Source: Heterobilharzia americana
Lineage: Eukaryota > Platyhelminthes > Trematoda > Strigeidida > Schistosomatidae
Assembly: GCA_944470555.2 (NCBI GenBank)
Contig: OX104127.1
Location: 115,224,741 to 115,288,740 of the forward strand
Direction of reading: 5' to 3'
DNA length: 64,000 bases
Both the position numbers and the translations under genes were made by a program. Positions 13,401-26,093 of the stretch are shown here, piece by piece (positions within the stretch are counted from its first letter, which is position 1; each line of letters begins with the position of its first letter). Below the pieces are notes generated by a model. The model ran no database searches and was not told the origin of the DNA. It saw only the letters and a list, made by a program, of their open reading frames with translations.

Positions 13401-15459
13401 ATATCGCTATTACCTACAAAAATTCAGCACAAAATAGTTTCCAGTTCAATGCTAGACTAAAAAGAGTTTCTGTTTTCTCTGTTTTGCTTAACCTTCAATT
13501 ATTTTTCCATATGAAACAGAAAACACCGGCTTTAATTAGTAATGGAATTTCTCCATGATTTATCTTTAGCAAAGCATGACAGATGCTTAGAAGAATGCTA
13601 CTTCATTCAGTCACCTTTAAGTTTGAGAAAGAAAGATATCCTTCTAGAATCTAATCCTTATAATTAAATAAGACACGTGCTTACAAATGATTGTAGTACA
13701 GAAATAGTCATTCAACACATAGTAACCTAAATGCTGCATCTAGTCTTATTTGTAAAACGTATGAGAATCAAACGATGAGTAGACAGAGAGAATGTATCGT
13801 AAATTATATAATCAAGTTTGTACTCAATTTTTGTTTAGAGTAAATGAAGTTCGTCAGTCAGCAATAAGAAAATTAGTAATGACGGTAAAATTATTAAAAT
13901 GAATATGTGATAAATTTCAAGATTGTTCCACAAAATTATTGATAATCTAAAGCAGCCATTTGTTTCTGTCTGGGAAAAAAGCAGTAGAAACAGCCATTCA
14001 CGCTAATGACTACATGAAAATAACCAATGGAAGATAGTGTTAGTAGACTGTTTTTTTCCGGGAGACTGTCATTCTCTGTAGTCGGTGCTTTAGTGTGAGA
14101 AGCTTTCTTTGCTAATCTAGACAAAACATTCGGTTGGGAAAAACACGTTTTTAATAGTTGCTTTGGTAACTACTCTGTGAGCTGTTTAACTAGTTGATGG
14201 AAGACAAGTCTGTCAATAAATCTGACAGTCACCTTTTTACCTGAATGTTAACTGAGAGTCTAGAAATGTGCTTATTTCAAGGTAAAAATAAGTTTTTTCT
14301 CTTTCATATAACTATTAAGAAGGATTCAAATGTGTCACATGAATCAAAGTCACCAAAGTCGAAATCATGTGAAGCAATTTTCGTTACATTTTCTGTTCAG
14401 CATGAGAAATTTACTTGCTGCTGAAGTAAATCGGTGGTATCGCTTCAGTGAGTCAGCACTAATTGTAGAAAATTTGGCCTTTTGACTACTCAGTAACTAC
14501 AATTTGGAAAATCGTTGAATTCTGATGCATTCAGCCGTTATCTATCATCGCCACTTGGGTTCATAGCTCACAAACCTCCCATAATTTCGTTCTTAATCTT
14601 ATTAAAATACAGGTACTCAGTTACCTTTTCTCAGACTAACTGGCATAGTTATTGATGTGCCCGAAACGATAATTCGAGAAGCGTAAAATAATTATGTGGC
14701 GACACATGATTCACATGCACCGGACGGGTGAGGAAATTTTACTCTGTTCCTGTCTAACGGCTTTTTCGTAAGGAATAAACAACAGCTTGAGGCGAAAAAC
14801 TGTCTATTTTTGTGTGTAAAGTTTTGGTGAAATATTTGTTCTCGAAAAATGAACAAACTGAGTGACTTCAGCTTTAATGACTGCATGAATGTCTAGATCA
14901 GGAATTCCCAGTACACTACGAGGCAGGCTAAAGGTAAACAGGACACCACTGGAAACTGAACAACGGTAAGTCTACTCTATTGATGGTCGTGGAACGTTTT
15001 CTAGGTTCATATAAGAAAAAATACTACTCAAGTAAATTGTAGCATAATTACATGAGACTTTATTCAGAATTCCGTATTCAGGTAGTTAGCTCATTTCCTA
15101 AAATGGAGCCGATGCATCGCATCGTCTTTGGTCAGTAGGTGATAGATTTGCGATCAAGCATTACAGCATTTCATATGAGGAGCAGTTACATTTAGTGATT
15201 TCTTTTCCGTTGTCTAATGTATGATTGAAAAACAGTTATGTGTCCATCATCGTTATTTTTTCACTTCCTCTCTAAATAACTATTTTCAGGTCAGCACAAG
15301 TAGATTCAAATCATGTCGTTATATTAAGTAGGATCCATGTTACGTTCATCTCACTAGATGATCACTGGCCATAATTTGATTCCACAACAACCATCATCAC
15401 CATCTACAGAATGCACAACACACTGTGCCAAAGAATTATCGTAATCAATTAAATAAACT
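10401..15459. other. 5 kb with no feature recognised
   Basis: I see no coding exon, tRNA-like box pair, long tandem repeat or match to the transposon families elsewhere in the window. The longest open frames here (about 60 codons) have no motif. Confidence 0.4.
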
Positions 15460-16910
15460 TGAAAAAATGAAAATCCTATGATGATTCGCACAGATAAAGT
15501 CTCCAGGAAAGCATTACTGAATAAATGTGACCATATTGACAAGATTTTAGTTACTTTGTCAGGTGAAGAGAGATTCTGGGGGCCAATGGATCAGAAGGAT
15601 CCAACCTTTCTGATAGGAAAGCACCTTTCCAAACTGCTTAATAAAATGAAGAGTACAACAATCACTAGTAATAATCTTTGTGAACAATTTTCTTCTTCTG
15701 GCACTATTACTCCATGTTTGTATGGTTAACCAAAAATGCATAAAGAAGGCATCCTACTTCTTCCAATAATAGACATGAAAAACTCTCCATACCCTACAAG
15801 TGAAAAAGAGTTCATGGAGATTCTTGAACATGTCAGGAAACAGCTATTGAAACAACGTTTTGAACACATTCCAGAACTTTTAAGATGTATATTTACCACT
15901 CACTTCAGATTTAATAAGTAAATTCATAGACAAATTGATGGCATATTAACAGAATGCCTTCTTGAATCTCTACATGCCGATTGCATCACTGCAAGCCATG
16001 AAAACAGTATACTGCTACCAACAATCGACTGTCTACATAAAGGAGATGTGGACGACACGTTAATTGTTTGTGATGATAACCTGGATCTTAAACACTTGCT
16101 TTGAAATATCAGCTACAGTCACCTTTCAGTCAGATTTACACTAGAAGCTGAATCAAACTTGACGTTTCGTTTTTTCGAAGTCAAACCCCTAAGCTGACCT
16201 GATAATTTCATTTGGAGACCTATCCACAGGAAGCCTACTCGGAAATGACTAACTGACCAATTAGCAAAGTTGAGTACTTTTTTCAGGAAAAGGAATCTCA
16301 TGCGCTCATTCTTATCAAGAATGAGAAAAATGTGAACTGATGACACACTTTTTCAAGAATTAGAAACTGTTAGAGAATGGTTAGTCATGCAGATTTATAG
16401 AGAAAAATGTGAAATAAAAGTTATGAAACAGATTCAATCAGCTCCGAAGCAGTTACTCTTAAAGAACTCCAGATTTAAGATGGCACATTGCGACGAACGT
16501 CCTTCGCCAACCTTTTGTGCTGAAAACCTTCGTACCGACTTCGCACATCAACATATGGTTTGTCAATGTGTAAAATACAAGTTGACTCAATGGGCTTCAC
16601 GAATGGTTCGCTTATGAATTCATTTGAACCAGTGATGGTGAGTGCATCTACAATACTATCCTCTTACTTGAAAAACGCTCTCATCGACATTATCGAGCCT
16701 GTCTGCTGAAAGGTTAGCACAAAACTCTTTCCAGCTCAATCGTGTTATACCTCTTAGACTTTGAACAACAGATTCCTCTGGGAACTTCGTTTAAAGTCCT
16801 CTACAAAGTTCAACCAAACCGTTCAAAATGAGTGGGAATTAGACACTTGTGTGAAAGCAAAGCTTTGGTAATTCACGGATCACACCTCAGTTGTATATTC
16901 AACAGCATCA
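15460..16910 (+). mobile_element. Penelope-like retroelement, family P1 copy 1 (dead)
   Basis: Broken coding sequence in Penelope order. An N-terminal RT region (15478-15729) ends in ITPCLYG, then a stop replacing the Leu of YGLPK, then PKMHKEG and LLPIIDMKNSPY (15736 on). Next come THFRFNK and RQIDGI, the GDVDDTLIVC active-site segment (about 16045-16075, equivalent to RYVDDT), RFTLEAES, and RKPTRK (about 16230). A GIY-YIG-type tail is visible as SFKVLYKVQPNRSK and then ESKALVIHG (about 16790-16880). The RT3 Leu, several linkers and the usual AMGSPLGP stretch are lost. The tail is of the same type as the fragment inside the inverted repeat at 55.6 kb. In-frame stops throughout make it inactive. 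Confidence 0.8.
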
Positions 16911-17929
16911 TACACTAGTACTGTCCTTATTGTAGCCTCAGATACTTCTCATCTCTTTTTGTGCTTTACTTTTGTATTTCATTTATAAACATTTGTTTTT
17001 GTCTGTTTATTTTCACCAGGGGTTATTCAATGTATTTTATGAGAACCATCAAAACTACTTTTGCGTTAAGTAAAATTTCCTCAATTTATCTATCGAGTAA
17101 GTTTGACCTTTTACCGGAAACTTGATACATTCTATCATTCTACTGATATATTTACGAATGCATAGCTGTAGAAAAGTCATTGAAAAGACGATTACCTTTG
17201 CTGGAACTACTTTTGTTTCCAAATGTCTAGATGGCGACACTTTGTTATTTAGAGAAGCCAACATATTACCGTGCGGATGTCGCTGACATTATTAAAGAGT
17301 GTAGTTATTTTGCAAATGATTTAGTCAAAAGTCTATCTTGGGGTATGGCCTTATTTATGGCTTATCTTCGTCCGAATATTAACATAATACTGTCAACTTT
17401 GTCTTTGATTTTTGTCCTATGGCTCCCTGCATTTGCTTACATCTGATTTCCATTGGTTTGTTTTACCTTATGTCGGCTAACTACTCAATTAATCGTTGTG
17501 TAGTGAGACAACTTAGGCCATTATGTAATTGTGCCAAATATCATATTTTTATCTCCCATCCGTCTGCCGTCATGAGTTGGATGTCGTCGGTCAAAACGAA
17601 GGACGGAAAGGGGGATAAGTCTAACAGTTTTCACTTCATTATGACACAAGGTAATAAATATTTGGTCCATGTAACCATGTTTAGGCAAGAAGTAAGAGTA
17701 ACTGTGTAACATAAGATTGCAATAATCTTCCTTCTACTAGCAACGACTACAGGCTGGTTACCACTTTTTGTTATAAAACGAGAATATAGTTTCTTCGTAA
17801 GCCAACCATGACGGACATGAACATTTGGAAAAGAAGTTCTCAGGGAAAGTTTTTTCTCCGTCAGTAGACCAAAGTACTTACTCAGTTAGCTAATTCATAA
17901 AACCTAAACGCCATTATCATCTTACTTCT
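16911..17929. other. unassigned region with two overlapping open frames
   Basis: Two + strand frames, 17231-17446 (71 codons, two hydrophobic stretches) and 17419-17709 (96 codons), overlap in different phases. Neither has a motif I recognise, a splice context or a clear start context. They could be parts of an uncharacterised repeat directly downstream of the P1 element, or chance frames. Confidence 0.25.
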
Positions 17930-18230
17930 ATGTTTCTTGATGTTTTTATATGTATGTGCAGGAATAAAAATGCAAAATAAGTCCTTTGACAGATTGACCA
18001 TAAATATTCTCATCATGTGAATGATTTCGGCACTCATTTCTGATTGCAGCACTAAGTGATATGGGTTCAAAGTTGCAGATGAGCCTTGCTAACCAGTGCA
18101 AGCAAACACAAAACCTATGTCCAGAGCTTCCTACAGATCGGTTCCATCCAACTAGCATCTTTCAAATTGCATCGTGTTGTTGAGTCTCCTAGTCTGGTGG
18201 CCACATTGCAAAATGACCGATAGGATTCGA
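17930..18230 (-). repeat. possible dispersed trematode repeat
   Basis: Minus-strand translation reads MLVGWNRSVGSSGHRF then WLARLICNFEP (about 18158-18055), preceded by a GTGGCCACCAGACTAGGAG-like segment. This has the look of a repeated trematode sequence rather than a unique exon, but I have no second copy in the window to confirm it. Function unknown. Confidence 0.3.
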
Positions 18231-19585
18231 ATAGCACATACAACTAGATAACATGAAGTTACTAACCCATGATTTCAAGCTGTGGGTATTTAACGTAATT
18301 CTGTTCTTCACACATTGTCTTATTTGCCTTAAGTAATGGTTCAGTTGTGATGATTTGGAATAAATAATAACCGAAAGAAGACTTATCAGAACTGAAGCAA
18401 TATAAAGTCGGTTGGTTGAATGATGTTATCTGGTTTAAGGAACCGATGAATGTAATGAGAAAACAGAATTTTAAGGTTGAAAAAAAGTGATACGCAAGAT
18501 GTTGCAATATGTTAGTAACAATGCGAAAGAAAAGATTTTTGGAGTAAAGTTCCGTCCTTTGCAAATCGGCTGATTAAACTGACAAACGCCTTTTGAATGA
18601 AGAGTTCAGGCTTCAGAAAATGATTTACAATGGCTTACACAGTCATATGACTCTCAATAAGCATGATTTGTTCAATACCTTACCTCCATATCGTGTATTT
18701 TACCATGCCACTAACATATCATATCTTGCAACCTTAAAATCCTGATTTCTTAATGCATTTGTCAATTCCTCAAACTAAATAACACCGTTCAACTTACCGA
18801 CCTAGCACCGATTTAGTCTTGATGAATCTTCACTTGATTACTATTTTACACACATTAAATATTTGTTTTCCGTATCTCTTGATCTATACTGAAACTAAAA
18901 TTCTTTCAGTCAAGAATTTTTCTTTTTTAACCCATTTGAATCGATAGTTAAATGGTAAGTTGATCTCACTTTGTTTTTCATTGTTTAAAATGACAGTAGT
19001 CAAATTGTAACGAACAGAGATTAGAGTTTTATATCAATTTTATGAAATACCTCTACTATCTCTTTGGTTTTAGCTAATGCTTATTTTCACTCATATCATG
19101 ATGTCTATTAGATCATCATATAAAGGAAATTGTTATAATAATTTTCAACGAATGAAAATAATTTCAGTCATTCATACACAGAATTTGGTTATCACATAAA
19201 TAAAGTTCAAATAAATTTATATAAACAACAAAAGGTATGCAAATGTATAATTATGCAGGCACAAACATAACTAAAATGGAACTGGTCGATTTTACACTGT
19301 AATGACAAGCTTTTATTTCTGAGTCATTGTAAATATAGTTAGTGATATAATATGTAAAATGGAGGTTTTCAATATCAATCACCAAGCTATTTTCTGTTAA
19401 TTCTACCTAACATTAAAGTTATATCTGACGAATAGTCTTCAGATTACGATAATTTTATCGATATAAACAATCTTAAAAAGTAATTAGGCTATTGAATATT
19501 TTAGTAACTGTCATTGTTATTAATCATACCATTTACAAAGTCATATGAACTTACCAACTCTTAAGATTTTCATTTCAATTTGTAG
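18231..19585. other. no feature recognised
   Basis: A 100-codon minus-strand frame (18262-18564) lacks any motif and is not convincing. Otherwise AT-rich without signal. Confidence 0.35.
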
Positions 19586-19752
19586 GTTTGTGGGGATTTA
19601 TTTTATTGATTTCAGGTTGGTATTCATCAGTTGAAGACTTATTGGAAAGCTGGGAAATTGTTTTCAAAAATCAAAATTACCTGGAAAACAGAGAGTTCGA
19701 TAAAGTTTTCTGGTTGTATTCTGTTGCATTCCTTATCACTGCTCACTGTTAG
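19586..19752 (+). CDS. candidate orphan exon, membrane protein-like
   Basis: A pyrimidine-rich acceptor (ttttcatttcaatttgtag) is followed by an open frame to a TAG at 19750-19752. It opens with a hydrophobic stretch LWGFILLISGW, then a polar segment SSVEDLLESWEIVFKNQN and LENREFDK, then a second hydrophobic stretch VFWLYSVAFLITA. Amino-acid composition is protein-like, and the hydrophobic-polar-hydrophobic layout resembles an exon spanning the end of TM1, a small loop and TM2. A weak donor (act|gttagt) lies near 19746, or the TAG is the real stop. I do not recognise a family and found no partner exons, so it may be a pseudo-exon. Confidence 0.22.
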
Positions 19753-22199
19753 TCATTTCGTCTCGACAAGTTTTTGATCTTTTTCACATTCAATTTCTCA
19801 GTAATTCTGATGAGCATCTATAGTCAGTTTTGAAATTTCCCATCACATCGTTATCACTTGTATTTCAGATAAAAAAGGAAATAACTTTTTCTGAGTAGAC
19901 TTTGTCTCCAAGATATCAGTTTTGTTGTATTTGATGGATACGAAGAGATATTCTTATTGAAACTAATTAGAACGTAGATATCTAAAAAACAGCTGTAAAC
20001 TACAGAATCCGAGACAATAAATATTTGAAGTATAGTTTCAACGGTTGAGGTAAGGTTATGGATTTCAGCATTACAGCTTAACATTTGGACTTGGAATTGA
20101 AAGTTTTGATTACTTAAGGTTCCGAAATAGATTATGGGAGGTTATTTGCAGGATTATATATTGAAGACTGGTAGTTCTTTATTGTAATTAAGTCGCATTG
20201 GCTACGTTTCGGAAGTAACCTTTTGTGTTATACAGGATGTTTTAAAAAAACATATTTCCCAGTATTTTTTGGGTAACAACACCTACTTGTTCACCGAATG
20301 ATAAACCATTCATTTATGCCAAAAATCGTGGGATTTCAGGAAAGAAAACCAAACAGTCATCATTGACTTTCACAACCGTAACGGTATGCATTCACTCACT
20401 CAGCGTCAACTTGGGATCTGCGCAAAGGTTATAATCTTTACTCCTAATATCAGAGTTTTAAGGTAATAGAGACATAAATAAAAGGTAGAGAAACAAGGAA
20501 GAAAGCAGCCAGAAGTGATAGAAAACTGCGAAAATACAGTTAGAAGGGAGGGATTCAACTATAATAAAATTTGGTAGGATAAAAATAATTTGTAGGCATG
20601 TATGTACCACGGAGATTGATTCCCAGTTAGTTCATCTAGTCTCCAACCAAAAATGTCAGTTTTCATATGAAATTCAACCCAGAAGTCTGCATATCACAGA
20701 CTTCATGAACCACTTCTAGTCTAACTATCTCTAAAAATGTTTCATCTCAAATTCAATTCAACTAACATTAAGCGACAGGATAGAGGGCCACCAAAAATGC
20801 GCAACACTTCCCAGATACCTGAGTAGAGGAAGTTTCAAGACCTTATCAACTGGCATTCATCTTCTATCTAAAATTATATACCTGACTTCTACGTTACTGA
20901 CATAGTGGACCCGCAACATTCACTGTGTTTCGAAGGCAAAATTAGCTGAACAGTTGAAGTATCACTGAAACCTCTGGCTTTAATAATCGTATTTTACACT
21001 TATGCAGTAGAATAAAGCGAACTGTTGCATGGTATACCAGTTTCTTAATACACAATCAGGTTTCATGACTGTACTGAAAACGTCGTAAGTTGACTAAATC
21101 TAGTCGAGCTTTTTGTATCTATTCAGAGATCTCGTTAGTCACTTACCCACCACATTTGATCCGAGTTCCCAAGGAAGTGAACTGGTCAAGGGAATCAGCA
21201 GCTTTAATCCCTTTTTTAGAGCAGGCGCCAACGAAGATCACCCCTAAAAAACAATTTACACTACCAGATCGGTGGTGAATGCATAACGAACACTTTCAAG
21301 CTGTCATTCAAGATCCATAAAGAACCACACATCTTGTCAGCACTTTCACCTAGTAGGAGTGTCACTTGCACAGTGAGTCTACTAAGGAGTCTTCTGTGAC
21401 AACGTTAGTACTAGTCAGACAAGAAGAGAAGGACCTCAGTAAGCTCATCCTCGACAAGATTAAGGAGGAATTGAGAGGGTGAGCGTTCGTGACAGCCACC
21501 ACTCGACCTGCGCAACTCACCTGATACCTCCTTACAGGCTCTGACACTCCCACAGGTGTTCAAAAAAGAGCATCCGACAACATGATGTAATTACACAACA
21601 TTATTAGCACTGAGAGACACTGAGATGTAGCTAACTACCGCCTCCAGATTCAGGAATGCAGATAGTGTTGGATGCCAGTAAGTGTTCATGTGTGTCAGAA
21701 TCCAGCAAAGGACTAAAATCTATCTGAAACACTCGAGACCATCCGTGAAACTTGTCCCCACCCCGGCGTTTTCCTCGGATTCGCTTTTCTGCTGCTTCAC
21801 TCCGACACCTAATGGTTATAGAAACTCTTGGACACTATGCTCAAATATCAGGTTCTTCGGTGTTTAGCGCAAGCGGTATTCTCTCCATTGATGAGGACTG
21901 AGACAATAAAAGACTTAGTTCAGTCCAGTGGGATCACATCTGATTCTCAAGCGCTGGGTTACATTTCAGCTTATCCAGTCTTCGTTCCTGGACCACCATT
22001 ATTATTTATCTTTCGTAACAGCTGATCGTGGCCTGCTGCCCTCCTTGTATCCTTTTCAACTCCTGTGAGAGTTGGAGGGTTTATCTCAGTGTTCCACTCA
22101 GGACCCGACTAAAGAGTATCTAGAGGCCCGCAAAACTACTTGAATTTTTCTACCTATCGTTTTAGTCCTTTCCTCTGACACAAAATTGCATACGCATCC
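19753..22199. other. no feature recognised
   Basis: Several 60-65 codon frames without motifs. 21.1-22.1 kb is less AT-rich than its surroundings and could be an eroded repeat, but I could not assign it. Confidence 0.35.
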
Positions 22200-22660
22200 T
22201 CATCTGTCATGCTGCTGCTGTCATGTTCCGACAGCTGTCTGAACGCAGCCCTGCTAAAAGCAATACAGCACTCTTCTGTTCAAGGTAAAATTTGAATAGT
22301 CTCATAGCTACGTATTTTCGATGTCCATTCAGAAATGAAAAATACCAGTGTAATCTTCTACCAGATGATCTATATGTGCCAAAACTTGAGTCGGCGTCAG
22401 TGTACTTTTCATCAGACACTGTCTTTATGTTTAAAGCTTGTGTTGGCCGGAAATAGGTGGCCATCTGAAAGTAGTTAAAGCAGCTGAACGCCATCATATT
22501 TTCTTTGCCTGGGATTAGGGATCTTCTACCTGCCTCACGTAACCTACTAACTTGTGTATTGAGATCGCGTGCTGCGACTATTACATCCGAACATATGCTG
22601 CTCACTAGGAAACCAGAAACGTTTCGGTAGAACTCATCCCTCACTTCATCTCAACTGCTG
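22200..22660 (-). mobile_element. Family B non-LTR endonuclease fragment (B-3)
   Basis: A 145-codon open frame on the minus strand resembles the AP-endonuclease domain of the family B elements. It has FYRNVSGFL, then SDVIVAARDLNTQVSRL, matching the DVVVVAGDLNAQVGRL box with the catalytic-region Gly replaced by Arg (AARDLN). The end reads YRSSGRRLHWYFSFLNGHRKY, positions where H/D motifs would be expected but are lost. It is truncated at both ends; no RT follows. Confidence 0.6.
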
Positions 22661-22763
22661 AGACAACAATAGTGAGTTTTTTTTATTCGTTTAACTCCTT
22701 TCTGTACCGTTCAGTCAAACAGAGCACAAATGACTGTCAAATGGGATTCGCTGAACAATGCAT

Positions 22764-22774
22764 TTTCTACCTTA
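22764..22774. repeat. target-site duplication (3' side of RTE copy 2)
   Basis: tttctacctta, identical to 26083-26093 on the other side of the element. The last few bases merge with the element's TAA-repeat tail, so the exact length is 9-11 bp. Confidence 0.75.
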
Positions 22775-25700
22775 TTATTATTATTATTAGTCCCTTGGGT
22801 TCCTAATGGAACATAGGGCTTCAGTAGCACATCTCCAGTGCACTGTGTTATCTGCAGTCTTTTGAACCTTGCTCCACGACTGCCCACAAGCTCTCATTTC
22901 CCCCTCTCACGTTCCCATCCACGTCGTCACCCTCGGCCACCTAACTCGTGGTTTCCTCTGTGGATTCCACTCGAGGGCCTGGTCTGGCGCATGATGTCCC
23001 CAGCCGGCCTTCTCAGTGTATGCCCAATCCATCTCCACTTCCTTCTCCTGCATATTTGTTGCGTGATAGGTTCTTGGTTGGTTGGTTCCCAGAGCTCCTT
23101 GTTGCTTATTCTTTCTGGTAATCCATCTGATCTTCAGTAGCGAGCGTAAGCAGTTGTTGATGAATGTCTATAGTTTGTTGGAAATCCCTTTCGTAACGCG
23201 CCAAATCTCTGAACCATACAGAAGCACTGACTTGACGTTGGTGTTGAAAATCCGGATCTTGTCCCACATGCTGAGTGCAGTGCAGTAGATCTCCTCACTG
23301 ATTTCAGGCTAATGAAGGCCTGTCTTGCTTTTCCGATTCTGACTTTGACATCCTCGTCTGTGCCGCCACCTGTAGTTGAAACAGTGTTGCCTAGATAGGT
23401 GAAGGAGGTTACTTCCTTTAAGTTTCTCCCGTTGATGGTGATTGGAGCCTGTTATTGTTGTTGTTGTTGGTTGGGTGTCTTCATCACCTCTGTCTTCTCT
23501 ATATTCACTTGAAGTCCCGTCTTCGCTGCCCTGCCCTACCTCTTCTGTCAACTTGTTAGTTTTCGCCTGTAGATCTTCAAGTTTGTGTGACATTAGACAC
23601 AAGTCATCGGCGAAATCCAAATTTTCTAGGATGTTTTCCCCGATCCAGCGTATCCCCCTCTTCTCGCTCCTCACTGTTTGTTGCATGATCCAGTCCACCA
23701 CAATCAGGAATATCATGGGGGATAGTAGACAACCTTGTTTTACTCCTTCCTGTCCTCACCTCAAAAGCATCACTGAGCTTCCCATTGTCAATTACTTGGC
23801 TGGCATGTGGCGTCTTTATATAGTTGTTGAATGAGGTTGATAAAGGTTTGTGGTATTCCGTAGTGTTGAAGCAACTGCCAAATTACCCCTCGGTCGACGC
23901 TGTCAAAGGACTTCTCAAAGTCGATGAAGTTGAGGTAGAGAGTTGACTGCCTTTCTATACTCTGTTCTATGATGATGCGTAGTGTAGCGTTGCAATTTGG
24001 TCCGCATATGATTTGTACTTCCTGCAGCCTGCCTGCTCCGGTCGTAGTTTTGAATCCAGTGCATCCTTCAGCCCCTCCAGGATGATGCGGCTTAATATTT
24101 TGCTTGCTGTGGGTGGACAGGAGAGTGATTCCGCGCCAGTTCTTGCAAACACTGAGGTCTCCCTTCTTCGGGAGTTTGAAAAGGTAACCCTTCTTCCTAT
24201 CAACTGGCAGGTACCTTCTCTTCCTTCCACACATTCTGCAATAGTCATGTGAGCATGTCCGCTGTTGTCTCTGAGTCTGTTCTCAGTGCTTCTGGCGGGA
24301 TCCCGTCTGGTTCTGCTGCTTTCCCGCATTTCAGTAGCTTCTTGATGCTCAGGAATTCGACTTTTGTTGGAGGATTTGTGTTCACTTGTAGTTCAGCGGC
24401 TGGGCTGTAGGTGGTATTTCTGGACGAAGTGCAGGTGGTGGTGGTGGTCGATTCAAGAGCTTCTTGAAGTGGTCGGCCCATCGTTTCCTCTGTTTCTCTT
24501 CTTTCGTAATTAAATTTCCGTCATCATCTTTAATTGGTTTCATCTGTGTTGATCTCTTCACTGATAGCAACCTGGTTATTTGATACAATGTCGTCAGGTC
24601 TCTCTTACCTGCAGCCTGTTCTGCTTCACTTGCCAGTGTTTCGTGGAAGTGTCTTTTGTCTTTGCGTGCACTCTTCTTCACTTCTTTCTCCAGTGTTTTA
24701 TACATTGTGCTCAGTTCCTCTTGTCGTTGAGCATCCTTGCACTGGTTCATCTTCTGCTTCACCATCTTCCTCTCCATTCTCTATCAGCCTCCATATGTGT
24801 GTCGAGATCCATTCCTTGTCTTCTTTCTTCTTCCTTCCTAATACGGCTGTGCAGGTTTCTTTCCACATCTCTTTCAAAGACTTCCAGTGTTCTTCCACAC
24901 AGGTTTCTTCAGGGATGTTCCTCAATATCTCCCATTTTGTCTTGATGGCTGCCGTGAAGATTTCCTTTGTAGTTTCATCCTTCAGTTTCCGAGTGTTGTA
25001 CTTGAACTGTGGTCTATCACCAGCCTCCTTGAAGGCTTTTAACTTGATTTGGAAGGTAGGTTCCTTGCACTAGATAGTAAGTGGTCTGAACCTACATCTG
25101 CTCCTCTTCTTGACCTTGTGTCAAGTAGACTGCGTTTCCATTTTCTTGAGATTGAGATAAAGTCGATCTGATTTTCAGTGTAGTGCGTCCATCTGGTGGA
25201 TATCCTTGTGCTTGAACACAGTGCCTGACTCCAATCACCAAATCGTTGAGTGCACAGAATTCTGCAAACAATTCTCCATTCCCATTCATCATTTCACCTA
25301 GCACTTCTCGACCCATGATTAATTCTCTTCCTGTGTTGTCCGCTCCCAGGTTGGCATTCATGTCACCTATTAGAATTTTGATATCGCCAACTGAGGTGGT
25401 GTCTTGTCCAGTGTTGATTGCAGTTGTCTGTAGAATTCCTCCTTCTTCTCTTCATCTGCATTATTTGTAGGTGCATAGCATTGTATGATTGTGACCTTCC
25501 TTCCTTTTTTTGAGTTGAACCTCACTGTCATGATCCTGCAGGGGGAGATCGATCCCCACTGCATGAGAGAGAGCCTTCGATGGTGTTGAGGACGTCATGA
25601 TAGCCACTCCAAGACTCAGTGTGCTCGTGGTTGTCGTCTGGGTGACAGTATCGGAGTAGATTATTGATTCTCCAGTTGACAGTTTGGAGAGTCCACTCCC

Positions 25701-26082
25701 ATTCCATCTGCTTTCACAAATCCCAAGCACTTCGATGTGATACCTTCTCATCTCGTTTGCAATCTGGGCTGCCTTGCTGGGTTCAAACATCGTACGGACA
25801 TTCCATGTCCCCACGTTTACTTTCGCTTCCATAGAGAGAGGGGTGATATATCGGCCAATTGGCTTCCGAAGGTTTTCACCAACTGGCGTCATTTCTCCTC
25901 TCTGATTCCAGCGAGGAATAATTTTATTATTATTTTTTATATTTCGCTTGTGCTTTGAAGTTTCTTTAGCGGTTAGATTTGTTTTCCGGGGTAGGATTGC
26001 TAGCCATATGTCCAACCTTCCCTGTTTACCCTGGCTTAGGACCGGCTAGTAACTAGTGAACTAGCTAACCAGTCGAGGTTAC
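22775..26082 (-). mobile_element. RTE-like non-LTR retrotransposon copy 2, full length but frameshifted
   Basis: The best-preserved copy of the family. On the minus strand it has a 5' leader (actagccggt..), then an ORF opening near 26015 with an N-terminal region leading to KVNVGTWNVRTMFEPSKAAQ and EVLGICESRWNGSGLSKLST. The endonuclease continues with MNANLGADNTGRELIM and CALNDLVIG. A linker contains LLKCGKAAEPDGIPPEAL. The RT includes NFIDFEKSFDSVDRGV (about 23930-23880), GIPQTFINLIQQLYKDA, VDWIMQQTV and an intact LDFADDLCLMSH. It ends in (TAA)n at 22775-22790. Frameshifts divide it into at least eight frames, so it is not autonomous, but both ends are present, with a duplicated target site. 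Length is about 3.3 kb. Confidence 0.92.
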
Positions 26083-26093
26083 TTTCTACCTTA
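26083..26093. repeat. target-site duplication (5' side of RTE copy 2)
   Basis: tttctacctta, matching 22764-22774. It places the element's 5' terminus at about 26082. Confidence 0.75.

Noticed and set aside
22207..22644. A host gene for the 145-codon minus-strand frame
   Set aside because: The DVIVAARDLNTQVSRL segment identifies it as a decayed non-LTR endonuclease.
23442..23834. 130-codon plus-strand frame
   Set aside because: Antisense of the RTE copy 2 reverse transcriptase.
24534..25073. 179-codon plus-strand frame
   Set aside because: Antisense shadow of the RTE copy 2 linker region; hydrophobic Ser/Leu-rich composition is an artefact of the reverse strand.
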